Part shown: positions 42,607 through 52,960 of the stretch, piece by piece | Layout of the letters: each line of letters starts with the position of its first letter | Numbering within the stretch: position 1 is the first letter of the stretch | Origin: Thermus hydrothermalis | Lineage (GTDB): Bacteria > Deinococcota > Deinococci > Deinococcales > Thermaceae | Length of the DNA: 64,000 bases | Assembly (NCBI RefSeq): GCF_022760925.1 | Contig: NZ_JAKTNT010000007.1 | Location: forward strand, 1 to 64,000 | Direction: 5' to 3' | The notes under the pieces: model-generated | The model's input: the letters and a program-made list of their open reading frames with translations, nothing else | Database searches by the model: none | What the model was told of the DNA's origin: nothing | Program-made: the position numbers and the translations under genes

Positions 42607-44586
42607 CTACCCCTCCTGGGCCCGGCGCTCCTGGACGATCTTCTGCGCCAGGTGCGGGGGCACCTCGGCGTAGTGGCTGAACTCCAGGGTGTAGGCCCCA
42701 GCCCCCCCGGTGAGGCTCGGGAGGGTCTTGTAGTACTCCAGCACCTCGGCCAAAGGCACCTCGGCCCGCACGACGCTCAAGGCGCCTTCCTGCTCCATGC
42801 CCAGGATGCGGCCCCGGCGGGCCTGGAGGTCGGAAAGGATGTCCCCCACCCGTTCCTGTGGGGCTAGGACCTTGATCTGGTAGATGGGCTCCAGGAGGAC
42901 TGGGTTTGCCTCGGCCATGACCTTCTTGAAGGCCATGCTGGCGGCGATCTGGAAGGCCAGGTCGGAGGAGTCCACCTCGTGGTAGGAGCCGTTGTAGACG
43001 ATGGCCTTGAAGCCCATCACCGGGTAGCCCGCCAGGACCCCCTTCTTGGCGGCCTCGAGGATGCCCTCCTCAATGGCCTCCTGGTACTTGCTGGGGATGA
43101 CCCCTCCCGTGATGCGCCACTCAAAGCTGTACTCGGGGGCAGGCTCGAGCCTGAGCCACACATCCCCGTACTGGCCGTGCCCCCCGGTCTGCTTCTTGTA
43201 CTTACCCTGCCCCTCCGCCACCTTGCGGATGGTTTCCCGGTAGGGCACCTTGGGCACGGAGAACTCCACCTCCACCCCGTAGTCGGCGAGGCGCTCCTTG
43301 GCGGTGGTGAGGTGAAGCTCCCCATGCCCCCAAAGGAGGAACTCCCCGGTTTCCTCCTGCCTTTCCACCTTGAGGCTAGGGTCCTCCTCCAAGAGCTTCC
43401 TCAAAGCCTCCCCCAACTTGGCCTCGTCCGTACGCCCCTTGGGGTAGAGGGCCACGGGCACGTTGGGCTCGGGAAGGCGGGCGAAGGGCACGGCCTCGCT
43501 TTCCGGCCTCTCCCCTTGCCAGAGGATCATCCCCCGGTGGAGGGTTTCCGCCTTGGGCAGGCCCAGGATGTAGCCCGCCACCGCCTCCTCCACCTCCAAA
43601 AGGTCCTTGCCCATGGGGACGTAGAGGTGGGGAAGGCGCACCGTCCCCGCCTCGCTTTGCAGGGTGTCCCCGGGCTTGAGCCGCCCCCGATACAGGCGCA
43701 CGTAGGCCACCTGGCCCATGAAGGGGTCCACCTGCACCTTGAAGACCTTGGCCAAGGGGGAGCCTTCCCCGAAGCGCTCCTCGGGGGAGGGGAGGGCTTC
43801 CAGGATCAGGTCCAGAAGGGGCAGGACGCCGATGCCCGTCTCCCCCGAGGCCAGGGCCACGGGGTAGAGGAGCCCCCGGCGCACCGCCTCGTGGAAGGCC
43901 TTTTCCAAGGCTTCCCCCGTGACCTCTTCTCCCTCCAGGTATTTCTCCAAGAGGCCCTCGTCCGTTTCCACGATGGCCTCCAGCACCTCCTGGCGGTAGC
44001 GCTCCGCCCGCTCCCTTTCCCCTTCGGGCAGGGGCACCTCCACCTCCTTGCCCCCTTCTAGGCGGTAGGCCTTGCCGTGGAAGACGTCAATGAGCCCCAC
44101 CCAGCGCCCCCCTTCATAAAGGGGGAGGTCAATGGGGAGGATGGGTCCCAAGGTGGCCCGGAGGTCGTCCAAGAGGGCGTAGTAGTCCCCGCCCTTGTCC
44201 AGCTTGGTCACCACCACCATCCGGGGGAGGCCCAGCCTTTCCGCCACGGTCCAGGCCCTCTCCGTGCCCACCTGGACCCCGCTTTCCGCGGACACCGCCA
44301 CCAAGGCGGCGTCCGCCGCCTCCAAGGCTCCCCGGATCTCCCCCACGAAGTCCCCGTAGCCGGGGGCGTCCAGGAGGAAGATGCGGTGCTCCTTGTAGCG
44401 CAAGGGAGCCACCCCGGTGCGCACCGTGGTGCGGTGGAGCTTGGCCTCGGGGGTGTAGTCCGTGGTGGTGGTGCCCTCCTCCACCCGGCCCATCCGCTCC
44501 TTGGCGCCCGTGTGGTAGAGGAGCGCTTCCGTTAGGGTGGTCTTGCCGCTACCTGCGTGGCCCACCAGGGCTAGGGTACGGATCAT
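42607..44586 (-). CDS. Elongation factor G-like GTPase (EF-G-2)
   Basis: A 659-residue translational GTPase paralog. G1 is GHAGSGKTTL at 8-17, G3 DAPGYGDFVGE and G4 TKLD, followed by EF-G domains II-V. It matches my memory of T. thermophilus EF-G-2 in length and sequence. The second G1 residues differ from canonical EF-G (AHIDAGKTT). Its role in translocation is not established. ATG 44586 has an AAGGAGGAACC ribosome site and follows TATACT (44615-44610). Confidence 0.9.
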   Translation of the reverse strand: MIRTLALVGHAGSGKTTLTEALLYHTGAKERMGRVEEGTTTTDYTPEAKLHRTTVRTGVAPLRYKEHRIFLLDAPGYGDFVGEIRGALEAADAALVAVSAESGVQVGTERAWTVAERLGLPRMVVVTKLDKGGDYYALLDDLRATLGPILPIDLPLYEGGRWVGLIDVFHGKAYRLEGGKEVEVPLPEGERERAERYRQEVLEAIVETDEGLLEKYLEGEEVTGEALEKAFHEAVRRGLLYPVALASGETGIGVLPLLDLILEALPSPEERFGEGSPLAKVFKVQVDPFMGQVAYVRLYRGRLKPGDTLQSEAGTVRLPHLYVPMGKDLLEVEEAVAGYILGLPKAETLHRGMILWQGERPESEAVPFARLPEPNVPVALYPKGRTDEAKLGEALRKLLEEDPSLKVERQEETGEFLLWGHGELHLTTAKERLADYGVEVEFSVPKVPYRETIRKVAEGQGKYKKQTGGHGQYGDVWLRLEPAPEYSFEWRITGGVIPSKYQEAIEEGILEAAKKGVLAGYPVMGFKAIVYNGSYHEVDSSDLAFQIAASMAFKKVMAEANPVLLEPIYQIKVLAPQERVGDILSDLQARRGRILGMEQEGALSVVRAEVPLAEVLEYYKTLPSLTGGAGAYTLEFSHYAEVPPHLAQKIVQERRAQEG

Positions 44587-44608
44587 GGTTCCTCCTTCTT
44601 GGTGCCCA

Positions 44609-44615
44609 TAGTATA
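44609..44615. promoter_or_regulatory. Overlapping divergent -10 elements, EF-G-2 / JAMM
   Basis: TAGTAT on plus (44609-44614) and TATACT on minus (44615-44610) share five bases. Both downstream genes here have Shine-Dalgarno sites 15 or more nt further on, so these would be leadered transcripts. Confidence 0.5.
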
Positions 44616-44633
44616 GGGCCAAGGAGGGGGCGA

Positions 44634-45017
44634 TTGTCCCAAATCCTTTACGTGCCGAAAAAGCTCCTGGAGGAAACCCGGGCCCACCTCCAAAGGGAGG
44701 CCCCTCGGGAAGGGGTGGGGTTGTGGGCGGGGCGGAGGGAGGTGGAAAGGGTTATCCCCCTCCCCAACGCCCACCCCAACCCCCTCACGGGCTACCTGGC
44801 GGAGCCCTTGGCCCTCCTAAAGGCGCTCAAGGCCTTGGAGCAGGAGGGGCTTTCCCTCCTCGCCATCTACCACTCCCACCCCGCTGGCCCCGCCTTGCCT
44901 AGCCCCACGGACATCCGGGAGGCCCGCTGGCGCGTGCCCTACGTCATCTTCGGTATGGATGGGGTACGGGCCTTCCTCCTCCCCGAGGGGGAGGAGGTGG
45001 CTTTGGCGGTCCTATAA
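44634..45017 (+). CDS. JAMM/MPN-domain metalloprotease
   Basis: A 127-residue protein with a full JAMM zinc site: Glu26, His80, His82, Ser90 and Asp93 (YHSHPAGPALPSPTD). Such proteases cleave isopeptide or peptide bonds after ubiquitin-like proteins. Thermus uses the ubiquitin-like sulfur carrier TtuB, which also forms protein conjugates, so deconjugation or maturation of a TtuB-like protein is plausible. TTG 44634 starts the gene after an AAGGAGGGGG site. It is 8 nt from alaS, which has its own -10. Confidence 0.85.
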   Translation: MSQILYVPKKLLEETRAHLQREAPREGVGLWAGRREVERVIPLPNAHPNPLTGYLAEPLALLKALKALEQEGLSLLAIYHSHPAGPALPSPTDIREARWRVPYVIFGMDGVRAFLLPEGEEVALAVL

Positions 45018-45018
45018 T
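45013..45018 (+). promoter_or_regulatory. Consensus -10 of leaderless alaS
   Basis: A perfect TATAAT ends 7 nt before the alaS ATG at 45026. It overlaps the stop codon of the JAMM gene. Confidence 0.65.
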
Positions 45019-45025
45019 CAGAGGC

Positions 45026-47674
<2,649 letters not shown>

Positions 47675-47678
47675 CCCC

Positions 47679-48365
47679 ATGGGAACCCTATGGGGCCTTC
47701 TAGCGGCCGCCCTCTCCTGGGGCCTTTTCGCCCTCACCTTCGCCCGCTACCGGAGGCGGCCTGCATTGCACAACGCCCTCTATTCCCTGGGGCTTTTCCT
47801 CTTCGCCCTGGCGGTGACGGCGGAGCTTTGGGCGCGGCTTGCGGGGGCCTGGGACCCCGTCCTCTACCGCCTTTGGTACCTGGCCGGGGCCATGCACGGG
47901 GTGACCTTCCTGGGCCTAGGGAGCCTGGCCCTCCTTAACCCCAGGGCGGCCCGGGGGCTTCTCCTCCTCCTAAGCCCCTTCATCCTTTACGGGCTTTACC
48001 TGGTGGCCTCGGCCCCCCTGGACCTCACCGCCCTTCCCACCCCCTACGCCCCCTCGGGGAAAGCCTTTCCCGAGCCGAGCCTCACCTCCCCCAGGCTTTG
48101 GACCATCCCCTTTAACCTCCTGGGTACCCTCCTCATGGCCGGGGTGGCCCTCTATACCACCCTTCTCTTCTGGCGGCAGAACCCCTTGCGGGCTCAGGGC
48201 ACGGCCCTCATCTTCGGGGCCGCCTTGGTGCTCGCCTCCACCAGCACCTTGAACCGGCTCGGGGTGGTGGGCCTCGAGGAGCTGGGGCGGGCCGTGGGGG
48301 TAGCCCTCCTCTACCTGGGGGTGGTCCTGGCGGACCGGAGCGTCTATGCGGGTGGGCGCGCTTGA
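47679..48365 (+). CDS. Seven-TM membrane protein of unknown function
   Basis: A 228-residue protein with about seven TM helices (roughly 5-22, 33-52, 63-85, 92-112, 144-165, 177-193, 203-220). There are polar Arg/His at the second helix boundary and a Pro-rich loop near 118-140. I do not recognise a family; the layout resembles 7TM sensor domains but no signalling domain is attached. It overlaps ruvX by 20 nt. Confidence 0.65.
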   Translation: MGTLWGLLAAALSWGLFALTFARYRRRPALHNALYSLGLFLFALAVTAELWARLAGAWDPVLYRLWYLAGAMHGVTFLGLGSLALLNPRAARGLLLLLSPFILYGLYLVASAPLDLTALPTPYAPSGKAFPEPSLTSPRLWTIPFNLLGTLLMAGVALYTTLLFWRQNPLRAQGTALIFGAALVLASTSTLNRLGVVGLEELGRAVGVALLYLGVVLADRSVYAGGRA

Positions 48366-48753
48366 CGTGGGGGAGGCCCGCATCGGCCTGGCGGTGGGGG
48401 AGGAGGGAAGCCCCTTCGCCTTCGGCCGGGGGTACTTGGTGCGGAAAGGCCTCGAGGCGGACGTGGAGGCCCTTTTGGACTTCGTGCGGCGGGAAGGGTT
48501 GGCCAAACTGGTGGTGGGCCTCCCCTTGCGCACCGACCTGAAGGAAAGCGCCCAGGCCCAAAGGGTCCTTCCCCTGGTGGAGGCCCTAAGGGCCCGCGGG
48601 GTGGCGGTGGAGCTCGTGGACGAGCGCTTCACCACCAAGCTCGCCCAAAGGCGGCTCGCCCACGCCCCCAAGCGGGTGCGGCGGGAGAAGGGGAAGCTGG
48701 ACGAGCTGGCGGCGGTGGTGTTGCTGGAGGACTACCTTGCCCGAAGGCTCTAG
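48346..48753 (+). CDS. ruvX: RuvX/YqgF-type RNase H-fold nuclease
   Basis: A 135-residue putative Holliday junction resolvase, also linked to pre-16S rRNA 5' processing. The RNase H acidic residues lie in [11 protein letters not shown] (Asp7), [15 protein letters not shown] and the late [15 protein letters not shown]. Normal length. It overlaps the 7-TM gene and mltG on either side, so it belongs to this operon. Confidence 0.9.
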   Translation: MRVGALDVGEARIGLAVGEEGSPFAFGRGYLVRKGLEADVEALLDFVRREGLAKLVVGLPLRTDLKESAQAQRVLPLVEALRARGVAVELVDERFTTKLAQRRLAHAPKRVRREKGKLDELAAVVLLEDYLARRL

Positions 48754-49750
48754 GAAGTGGCTTTGGCGGGGGGTTTTGGCCCTCTTCCTCACCTTCGCCC
48801 TCCTCCTCGCCTACGCCCTTTGGCTTTTGGGGCCCACGGGGAAGGAGGCCTTGGTGCGCATCCCCCGGGGGGCCAAGGGGGCGGAGGTGGCGAGGATCTT
48901 GGAGGAGGCGGGGCTTTTGCGCTCGGGGTATCTTTTCTCTGCTTACCTGCGCTTTTCCGGCCGGGAAAGGCGGCTCGTGCCGGGGGTTTACCGCCTCGAG
49001 GGGGAAGGGGCCTTCCGCCTCGCCCGCGCCCTCACCGGGGGGGAAAGGCCCTTGACCCTCACCCTCACCTTCCCCGAGGGGGAAAGGGCCAAGGACTATG
49101 CGGCCCGGCTCTCCCAGGCGGGCCTGGACGGGGAAGGCTTCCTGGGCCTCGTGGAAAACCCCGGAAGCCTAAAGCCCCCGTACGTGGAGGGAAGGACCTT
49201 GGAGGGCTTCCTCTTTCCCGCCACCTACACCTTTGACCTCCTGGCCACCCCGGAGGAGGTGGTGCGGGCCATGCTCCGCCGCTTTGAAGCGGAGCTCACC
49301 CCGCCCGTGCGGGCCCTCTTGGCCGAGCGGGGGCTTTCCATCCACGCCTGGGTGACCCTGGCCTCCATCGTGCAGGCGGAGGCGGGAAGCGAGGCGGAGA
49401 TGCCCTACATCGCCGGCGTCTTCCTGAACCGCCTGGAAAGGGGGATGCCCCTCCAGGCGGACCCCACCGTGGCCTACGCCCTGGGCAAGCGCCTGCCCGA
49501 GCTTTCCCGGAGGGCGGGGGACTTCGCCGTGGACTCCCCTTACAACACCTACCGCTACGCTGGCCTTCCCCCTGGCCCCATCGGCAACCCCGGACGGGCG
49601 GCCCTCCTCGCCGTCCTAAACCCCATCCGCCAGGACCCCAAGGGCCGGCCCTACTTCTACTTCTTCCACGCCCAAGGGAAGCTGTACCTGAACGCCGACT
49701 TTGCCGCCCACCTCCAAGACCTCGCCCGCTACCGCTACTCCTCCCCGTAG
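48737..49750 (+). CDS. mltG: Endolytic murein transglycosylase MltG
   Basis: A 337-residue membrane-anchored YceG/MltG enzyme that cuts nascent peptidoglycan strands. An N-terminal TM helix (12-31) precedes a LysM-like [15 protein letters not shown] segment. The catalytic domain has [11 protein letters not shown], the conserved Glu in [27 protein letters not shown] and [21 protein letters not shown] 48737 overlaps ruvX by 17 nt. The end overlaps the convergent ABC permease by 16 nt. Confidence 0.92.
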   Translation: MPEGSRKWLWRGVLALFLTFALLLAYALWLLGPTGKEALVRIPRGAKGAEVARILEEAGLLRSGYLFSAYLRFSGRERRLVPGVYRLEGEGAFRLARALTGGERPLTLTLTFPEGERAKDYAARLSQAGLDGEGFLGLVENPGSLKPPYVEGRTLEGFLFPATYTFDLLATPEEVVRAMLRRFEAELTPPVRALLAERGLSIHAWVTLASIVQAEAGSEAEMPYIAGVFLNRLERGMPLQADPTVAYALGKRLPELSRRAGDFAVDSPYNTYRYAGLPPGPIGNPGRAALLAVLNPIRQDPKGRPYFYFFHAQGKLYLNADFAAHLQDLARYRYSSP

Positions 49751-50571
49751 CGGAGGAGCTTTAGCTGGGCGTAGGCGAAAAGCAGGGTGAGGAGGAGGAT
49801 GACCACGGTGACGGCGGCGGCGTAGCCTAAGCGGAAGTTCTCAAAGCCCGCCTCGTAGAGGTAGTACCCCAGGACCCGGGTGGCCCCGTAGGGCCCGCCC
49901 CGGGTGAGGAGGAAGACGGCGGCGTAGGATTGGAGGGAGAGGATGGTGCCCACCACGACCAAAAAGGCCACCGCCGGCCGCATGAGGGGGAGGATTACAT
50001 AGCGGAAGGCCTCCCAAGGCCCCGCCCCGTCCACGTAGGCGGCCTCCAGGAGGGTTTTGGGGATGGCCTTGAGCCTTGCCGAGGCCACCAGGACCCCGTA
50101 GCCCAGGTGCCGCCAGAGGGTGAAGAGGACCACCATGGCCAAGGCCCAGAACCCCTCCCGGTCCCACGGGGGGATGGGGAGGAACTGGGCCAAGGCCCCG
50201 TACTCCGGGGTGAAGAGGGTGTACCAGGAGAGGGTGGCCCCGCCCAGGGTGACGAGCCCGGGGAGGAAGAGGAGGCTTTTGGCGAAGCGCTCGTAAGGCG
50301 CCCCTTCCAGGGCCACGGCAAGCCCTAGGGAAAGCCCCACGAAAAGGGGAAGGGCCAGGAGCATGAACTTGAGCGTCACCCAGAGGCTTCCCCAGAAGGC
50401 GGGGTCTAGGAGGAGGTCCCTATAGTTTTTGAGCCCCACGGGCTTGGGCTCGGAAAGGCCCGACCACTCCCAGGTGGAAAAACGGATTACATCCAAAAAT
50501 GGGTAGAGGACGAAGACCCCCAGGGTGAGGAGGGCGGGAAGGGAAAAGAGGACTAAGGGCAGGCGGCGCAC
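49735..50571 (-). CDS. Sugar-type ABC transporter permease (MalF-like), orphan
   Basis: A 278-residue permease with six TM helices. Its EAA loop (PKTLLEAAYVDGAGPWEAFR) near residues 186-205 contacts the ATPase. RRLPLVLFSLPALLTLGVFVLYPF is the typical UgpA/MalF opening. There is no adjacent MalG-like half, binding protein or ATPase; the only other permease half in the window is at 4845-5630. It lies 1 nt after the small beta-rich exported protein, so the two share a transcript. Confidence 0.87.
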   Translation of the reverse strand: MRRLPLVLFSLPALLTLGVFVLYPFLDVIRFSTWEWSGLSEPKPVGLKNYRDLLLDPAFWGSLWVTLKFMLLALPLFVGLSLGLAVALEGAPYERFAKSLLFLPGLVTLGGATLSWYTLFTPEYGALAQFLPIPPWDREGFWALAMVVLFTLWRHLGYGVLVASARLKAIPKTLLEAAYVDGAGPWEAFRYVILPLMRPAVAFLVVVGTILSLQSYAAVFLLTRGGPYGATRVLGYYLYEAGFENFRLGYAAAVTVVILLLTLLFAYAQLKLLRYGEE

Positions 50572-50572
50572 G

Positions 50573-51067
50573 CTAGAAGAGGTAGAGGAGGCTTAGGCGG
50601 AAGGGAAAGCGGTCCGAGGTGGCGGCCTCGAGGGCGATGGGCTCCAGGTAGAGCCTGAGCCCTAGCCCCCAGGCCAGGTGGAGCCCGCTACCCGTCTGGT
50701 ACCCAAGGCCCAAGGTGCCGGAAAGGGCTCCTCCCGGAAGCTCCAGGCTCGCCACCGGCCCCACGTGGGCCCCCAAGGGGTAGCGCAGGTCAAGCCCGAG
50801 ACCCAAGGAGGTGTAGAAGTCTCCCAGCACAAGCCCGGGGAAAAGGTTGGCCTTAAGGAGGGCGTAGACCTCGGGGCTTGGCGAAAGGAGGGCCTCGGCG
50901 TCTAGCCCGGTGTCAATCCCCAAGGGGTTAAAGGGGAGGAGAAGGCTTCCTTGCAGGTAGGCTCCCTTGTCCGGGGCGTAGCCCACGCCCAGGGTGTTTT
51001 CCGGGTAGGCCGGGGCCTGGGCCAGGGCCAGGCCCAGGAGGAAGAGGAAAGCCAGGGCGCGCTTCAT
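50573..51067 (-). CDS. Exported beta-barrel-like protein (164 residues)
   Basis: A signal peptide (MKRALAFLFLLGLALAQA) is followed by repeated 9-11 residue amphipathic strands with Gly/Leu alternation and a final strand ending in Phe (LSLLYLF), the classic outer-membrane barrel terminus. About eight strands can be counted. I do not recognise a specific family. TAGGAT (51082-51077) lies 9 nt before its ATG. Co-transcription with the sugar permease hints at an outer-membrane partner, but this is speculative. Confidence 0.6.
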   Translation of the reverse strand: MKRALAFLFLLGLALAQAPAYPENTLGVGYAPDKGAYLQGSLLLPFNPLGIDTGLDAEALLSPSPEVYALLKANLFPGLVLGDFYTSLGLGLDLRYPLGAHVGPVASLELPGGALSGTLGLGYQTGSGLHLAWGLGLRLYLEPIALEAATSDRFPFRLSLLYLF

Positions 51068-51087
51068 ATCCCCCCCATCCTACCAGG

Positions 51088-51093
51088 TAGCAT
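51088..51093 (+). promoter_or_regulatory. -10 element of the leaderless P-loop gene
   Basis: TAGCAT ends 6 nt before ATG 51100. A minus-strand TAGGAT (51082-51077) for the divergent operon is 5 bp away. Confidence 0.55.
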
Positions 51094-51099
51094 GGGCCC

Positions 51100-51819
51100 A
51101 TGCAGGCGGCCTTTTCCCTGGACCCCTTAGAGGGACTCCTTCCCGCTAAAGAGGTGCCCCTTCTGGTTCTGGTGGGCCTCACGGGGGTGGGGAAGAGCAC
51201 CCTGGTGGAGGCCCTGGGCCTCCCCCGGCTTCCCGACCGCCGGGAGCTCGTGGACCGGTATGTCCTCCCCCGCTACGGGGCGAAGCCCCCTGTTCCCCGA
51301 GAGGAGCGCTTCCGCTACACCCGGCTTTTCCGGGAGGAGTTTCCGGGCGGGGTAGCGGAGGTCTTGGCCCGGGGGTACGTGGAGGCCAGGGGCCTTCTCC
51401 TCTTTGACGGCCTCAGGGGGGAGAAGGAGGTGGCCTTCGCCCTCATGCACCTGCCCCGGGCCCACTTCGTGGTCCTCCACGCTCGGGAGGCCACCCGCCT
51501 CAAGCGCCTCCTTTCCCGCCAGGACGCCTTTGACCGGGTGGACCTGAAGCCGGAGGAATGGGCGGACCTCCAGGCCCTGGCCGAGGGGGTGCTCGCCCGG
51601 GAGGAGCTGGAGGAGGCCTTGGCCCTTGCCCCCTTGGAGGAGGTCCTCGCCAAGCTCAAGATCGTGGCGGAGGAGAAGAAAAACTATGACCCCGAAGGCC
51701 CCTTGCGCCTCTTAAAGGGGCAACCCCGGGCCCTCATCCTGGATACGGAAAGGCTCACCCCGGAGGAGGAGGTGGCGAGGGTCTTGGGCTTCCTACGGGA
51801 GAAGGGGCTTCTAGAATAG
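51100..51819 (+). CDS. P-loop NTPase of unknown function
   Basis: A 239-residue protein. Walker A is LVGLTGVGKST near residues 24-34, and LLLFDGLRGEKE near 98-109 is a likely Walker B. RHREAT-like basic residues and KRLLSRQD near 130-145 suit a kinase-type lid. A C-terminal helical region follows. It looks like a small-molecule or protein kinase of the nucleoside-kinase class, but I cannot name the family. It is followed after 5 nt by the enolase-superfamily gene, which also has its own -10. Confidence 0.65.
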   Translation: MQAAFSLDPLEGLLPAKEVPLLVLVGLTGVGKSTLVEALGLPRLPDRRELVDRYVLPRYGAKPPVPREERFRYTRLFREEFPGGVAEVLARGYVEARGLLLFDGLRGEKEVAFALMHLPRAHFVVLHAREATRLKRLLSRQDAFDRVDLKPEEWADLQALAEGVLAREELEEALALAPLEEVLAKLKIVAEEKKNYDPEGPLRLLKGQPRALILDTERLTPEEEVARVLGFLREKGLLE

Positions 51820-51824
51820 CGGGT

Positions 51825-52901
51825 ATGGCGACCCTAAAGGACTTCCGCCTCATCCCTTTCCGTATCCCCCTAAAGTCCCCCTTGCGCTGGGGGAAGGCCT
51901 CGGAGCTAGCCGTCTTGGAGCACGCCCTTTTGGAGGTGGAGCTCTCCGATGGCTCCGTGGGCCGGGCGGAGGTGGCCATCCGGCCCACCATCTACGGGGA
52001 GACCTTAGGAAGCGTGGAGGCGGGGCTTCGCTACCTCTGGCCCCGGCTTAAGGGCCTCGAGGCGGACGACCAGGAGGCCATCCGCAGGGTTCTGGAGGCT
52101 TTCCCCTTCAACTTCGGCCTCAAGGGGGCCCTGGACACCGCCATCTGGGAGGCCTGGGCCCGGAGCGAGGGGGAGGAGCTTTACCAGGTCCTCAAGCCCG
52201 CCAAGCACCGGGTGCGGGTGGCCTACATCCTGGGCCTGGGTGGGGAGGAGGAGGTCTTGGCGGACGCCCGCTTGGCCTACGGGGCGGGGGTTAGGGTCTT
52301 CAAGGTAAAGGTGGGGCGGGACCTGGAGGGGGACACGAGGCGTATCGCCTGCCTCCAGGAGGCCTTCCCGGACGTGGACCTCTACGCCGACGCCAACGAG
52401 GCCCTTTCCCCCAAGGACGCCGAGCGCTACCTGGAGGCCTGGAAGGCCCTGGGCCTCCGCTACGTGGAGGAGCCCTTGCCCATAGAGGAGGTGGAGGCGC
52501 GGAGGCGCCTTAGGGAAAAGAAAATCCTCCCCCTCATCGCCGACGACTCGGCCATGACCCCTCAGGACTTAAAGCGGGAACTCATCCTGGACACCTTTGA
52601 CGTCCTGAACCTAAAGCCCGCCCGCACCGGCATCACCTGGACCCTGGAGATGCTCGCCCTGGCCCGGGAAAAGGGCAAGAAGGCCATGGTGGGGAGCCAA
52701 GCCCAAAGCTCCTTTGGCGCCTACCAGTCCGCCCTCCTCGCCTTCCAGCAGGGGGTGACGGAGCCTTCGGAGCTCGCCTTCCACCTCAAGGCGGAAGGGG
52801 GCTTCTTCCCCTTCCCCGCCCTCCGGGAGGGGTGGCTTTACTGGGAGGACCTGGTGGAGGGCCGCTTTGACGAGGCGGCTTTTGCCCAGTACGCCTTCTA
52901 G
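51825..52901 (+). CDS. Enolase-superfamily enzyme (mandelate racemase / muconate lactonising type)
   Basis: A 358-residue enzyme that abstracts an alpha-proton from a carboxylate substrate. The lid is residues 1-115. Barrel motifs are the KxK pair in RVFKVKVG, first metal Asp in LYADANEA, second Glu in RYVEEPLP, third Asp in IADDSAM, and a Lys in LNLKPARTG. This is the muconate cycloisomerase / dipeptide epimerase subgroup pattern. It differs from my recollection of the Thermus N-acylamino acid racemase. The substrate is undecided. TAGAAT (51812-51817) ends 7 nt before ATG. Confidence 0.8.
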   Translation: MATLKDFRLIPFRIPLKSPLRWGKASELAVLEHALLEVELSDGSVGRAEVAIRPTIYGETLGSVEAGLRYLWPRLKGLEADDQEAIRRVLEAFPFNFGLKGALDTAIWEAWARSEGEELYQVLKPAKHRVRVAYILGLGGEEEVLADARLAYGAGVRVFKVKVGRDLEGDTRRIACLQEAFPDVDLYADANEALSPKDAERYLEAWKALGLRYVEEPLPIEEVEARRRLREKKILPLIADDSAMTPQDLKRELILDTFDVLNLKPARTGITWTLEMLALAREKGKKAMVGSQAQSSFGAYQSALLAFQQGVTEPSELAFHLKAEGGFFPFPALREGWLYWEDLVEGRFDEAAFAQYAF

Positions 52902-52909
52902 AAGGAGAG

Positions 52910-52939
52910 GGGGCTAGGTTCTCCCGCGAACCTAGCCCC
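52910..52939. terminator. Bidirectional terminator between enolase-type gene and lipoprotein
   Basis: GGGGCTAGGTT (52910-52920) pairs perfectly with AACCTAGCCCC (52929-52939) around an 8-nt loop. The T run is short (TTT on plus, none clear on minus). It separates the GC-rich operon from the AT-richer lipoprotein region. Confidence 0.65.
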
Positions 52940-52960
52940 TTTAGGGTCTAAAGGAGGGTT

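Noticed and set aside
51825-52901. N-acylamino acid racemase / MenC
   Set aside because: It does not match the Thermus racemase sequence I recall and there are no menaquinone genes next to it. Only superfamily level is supported.
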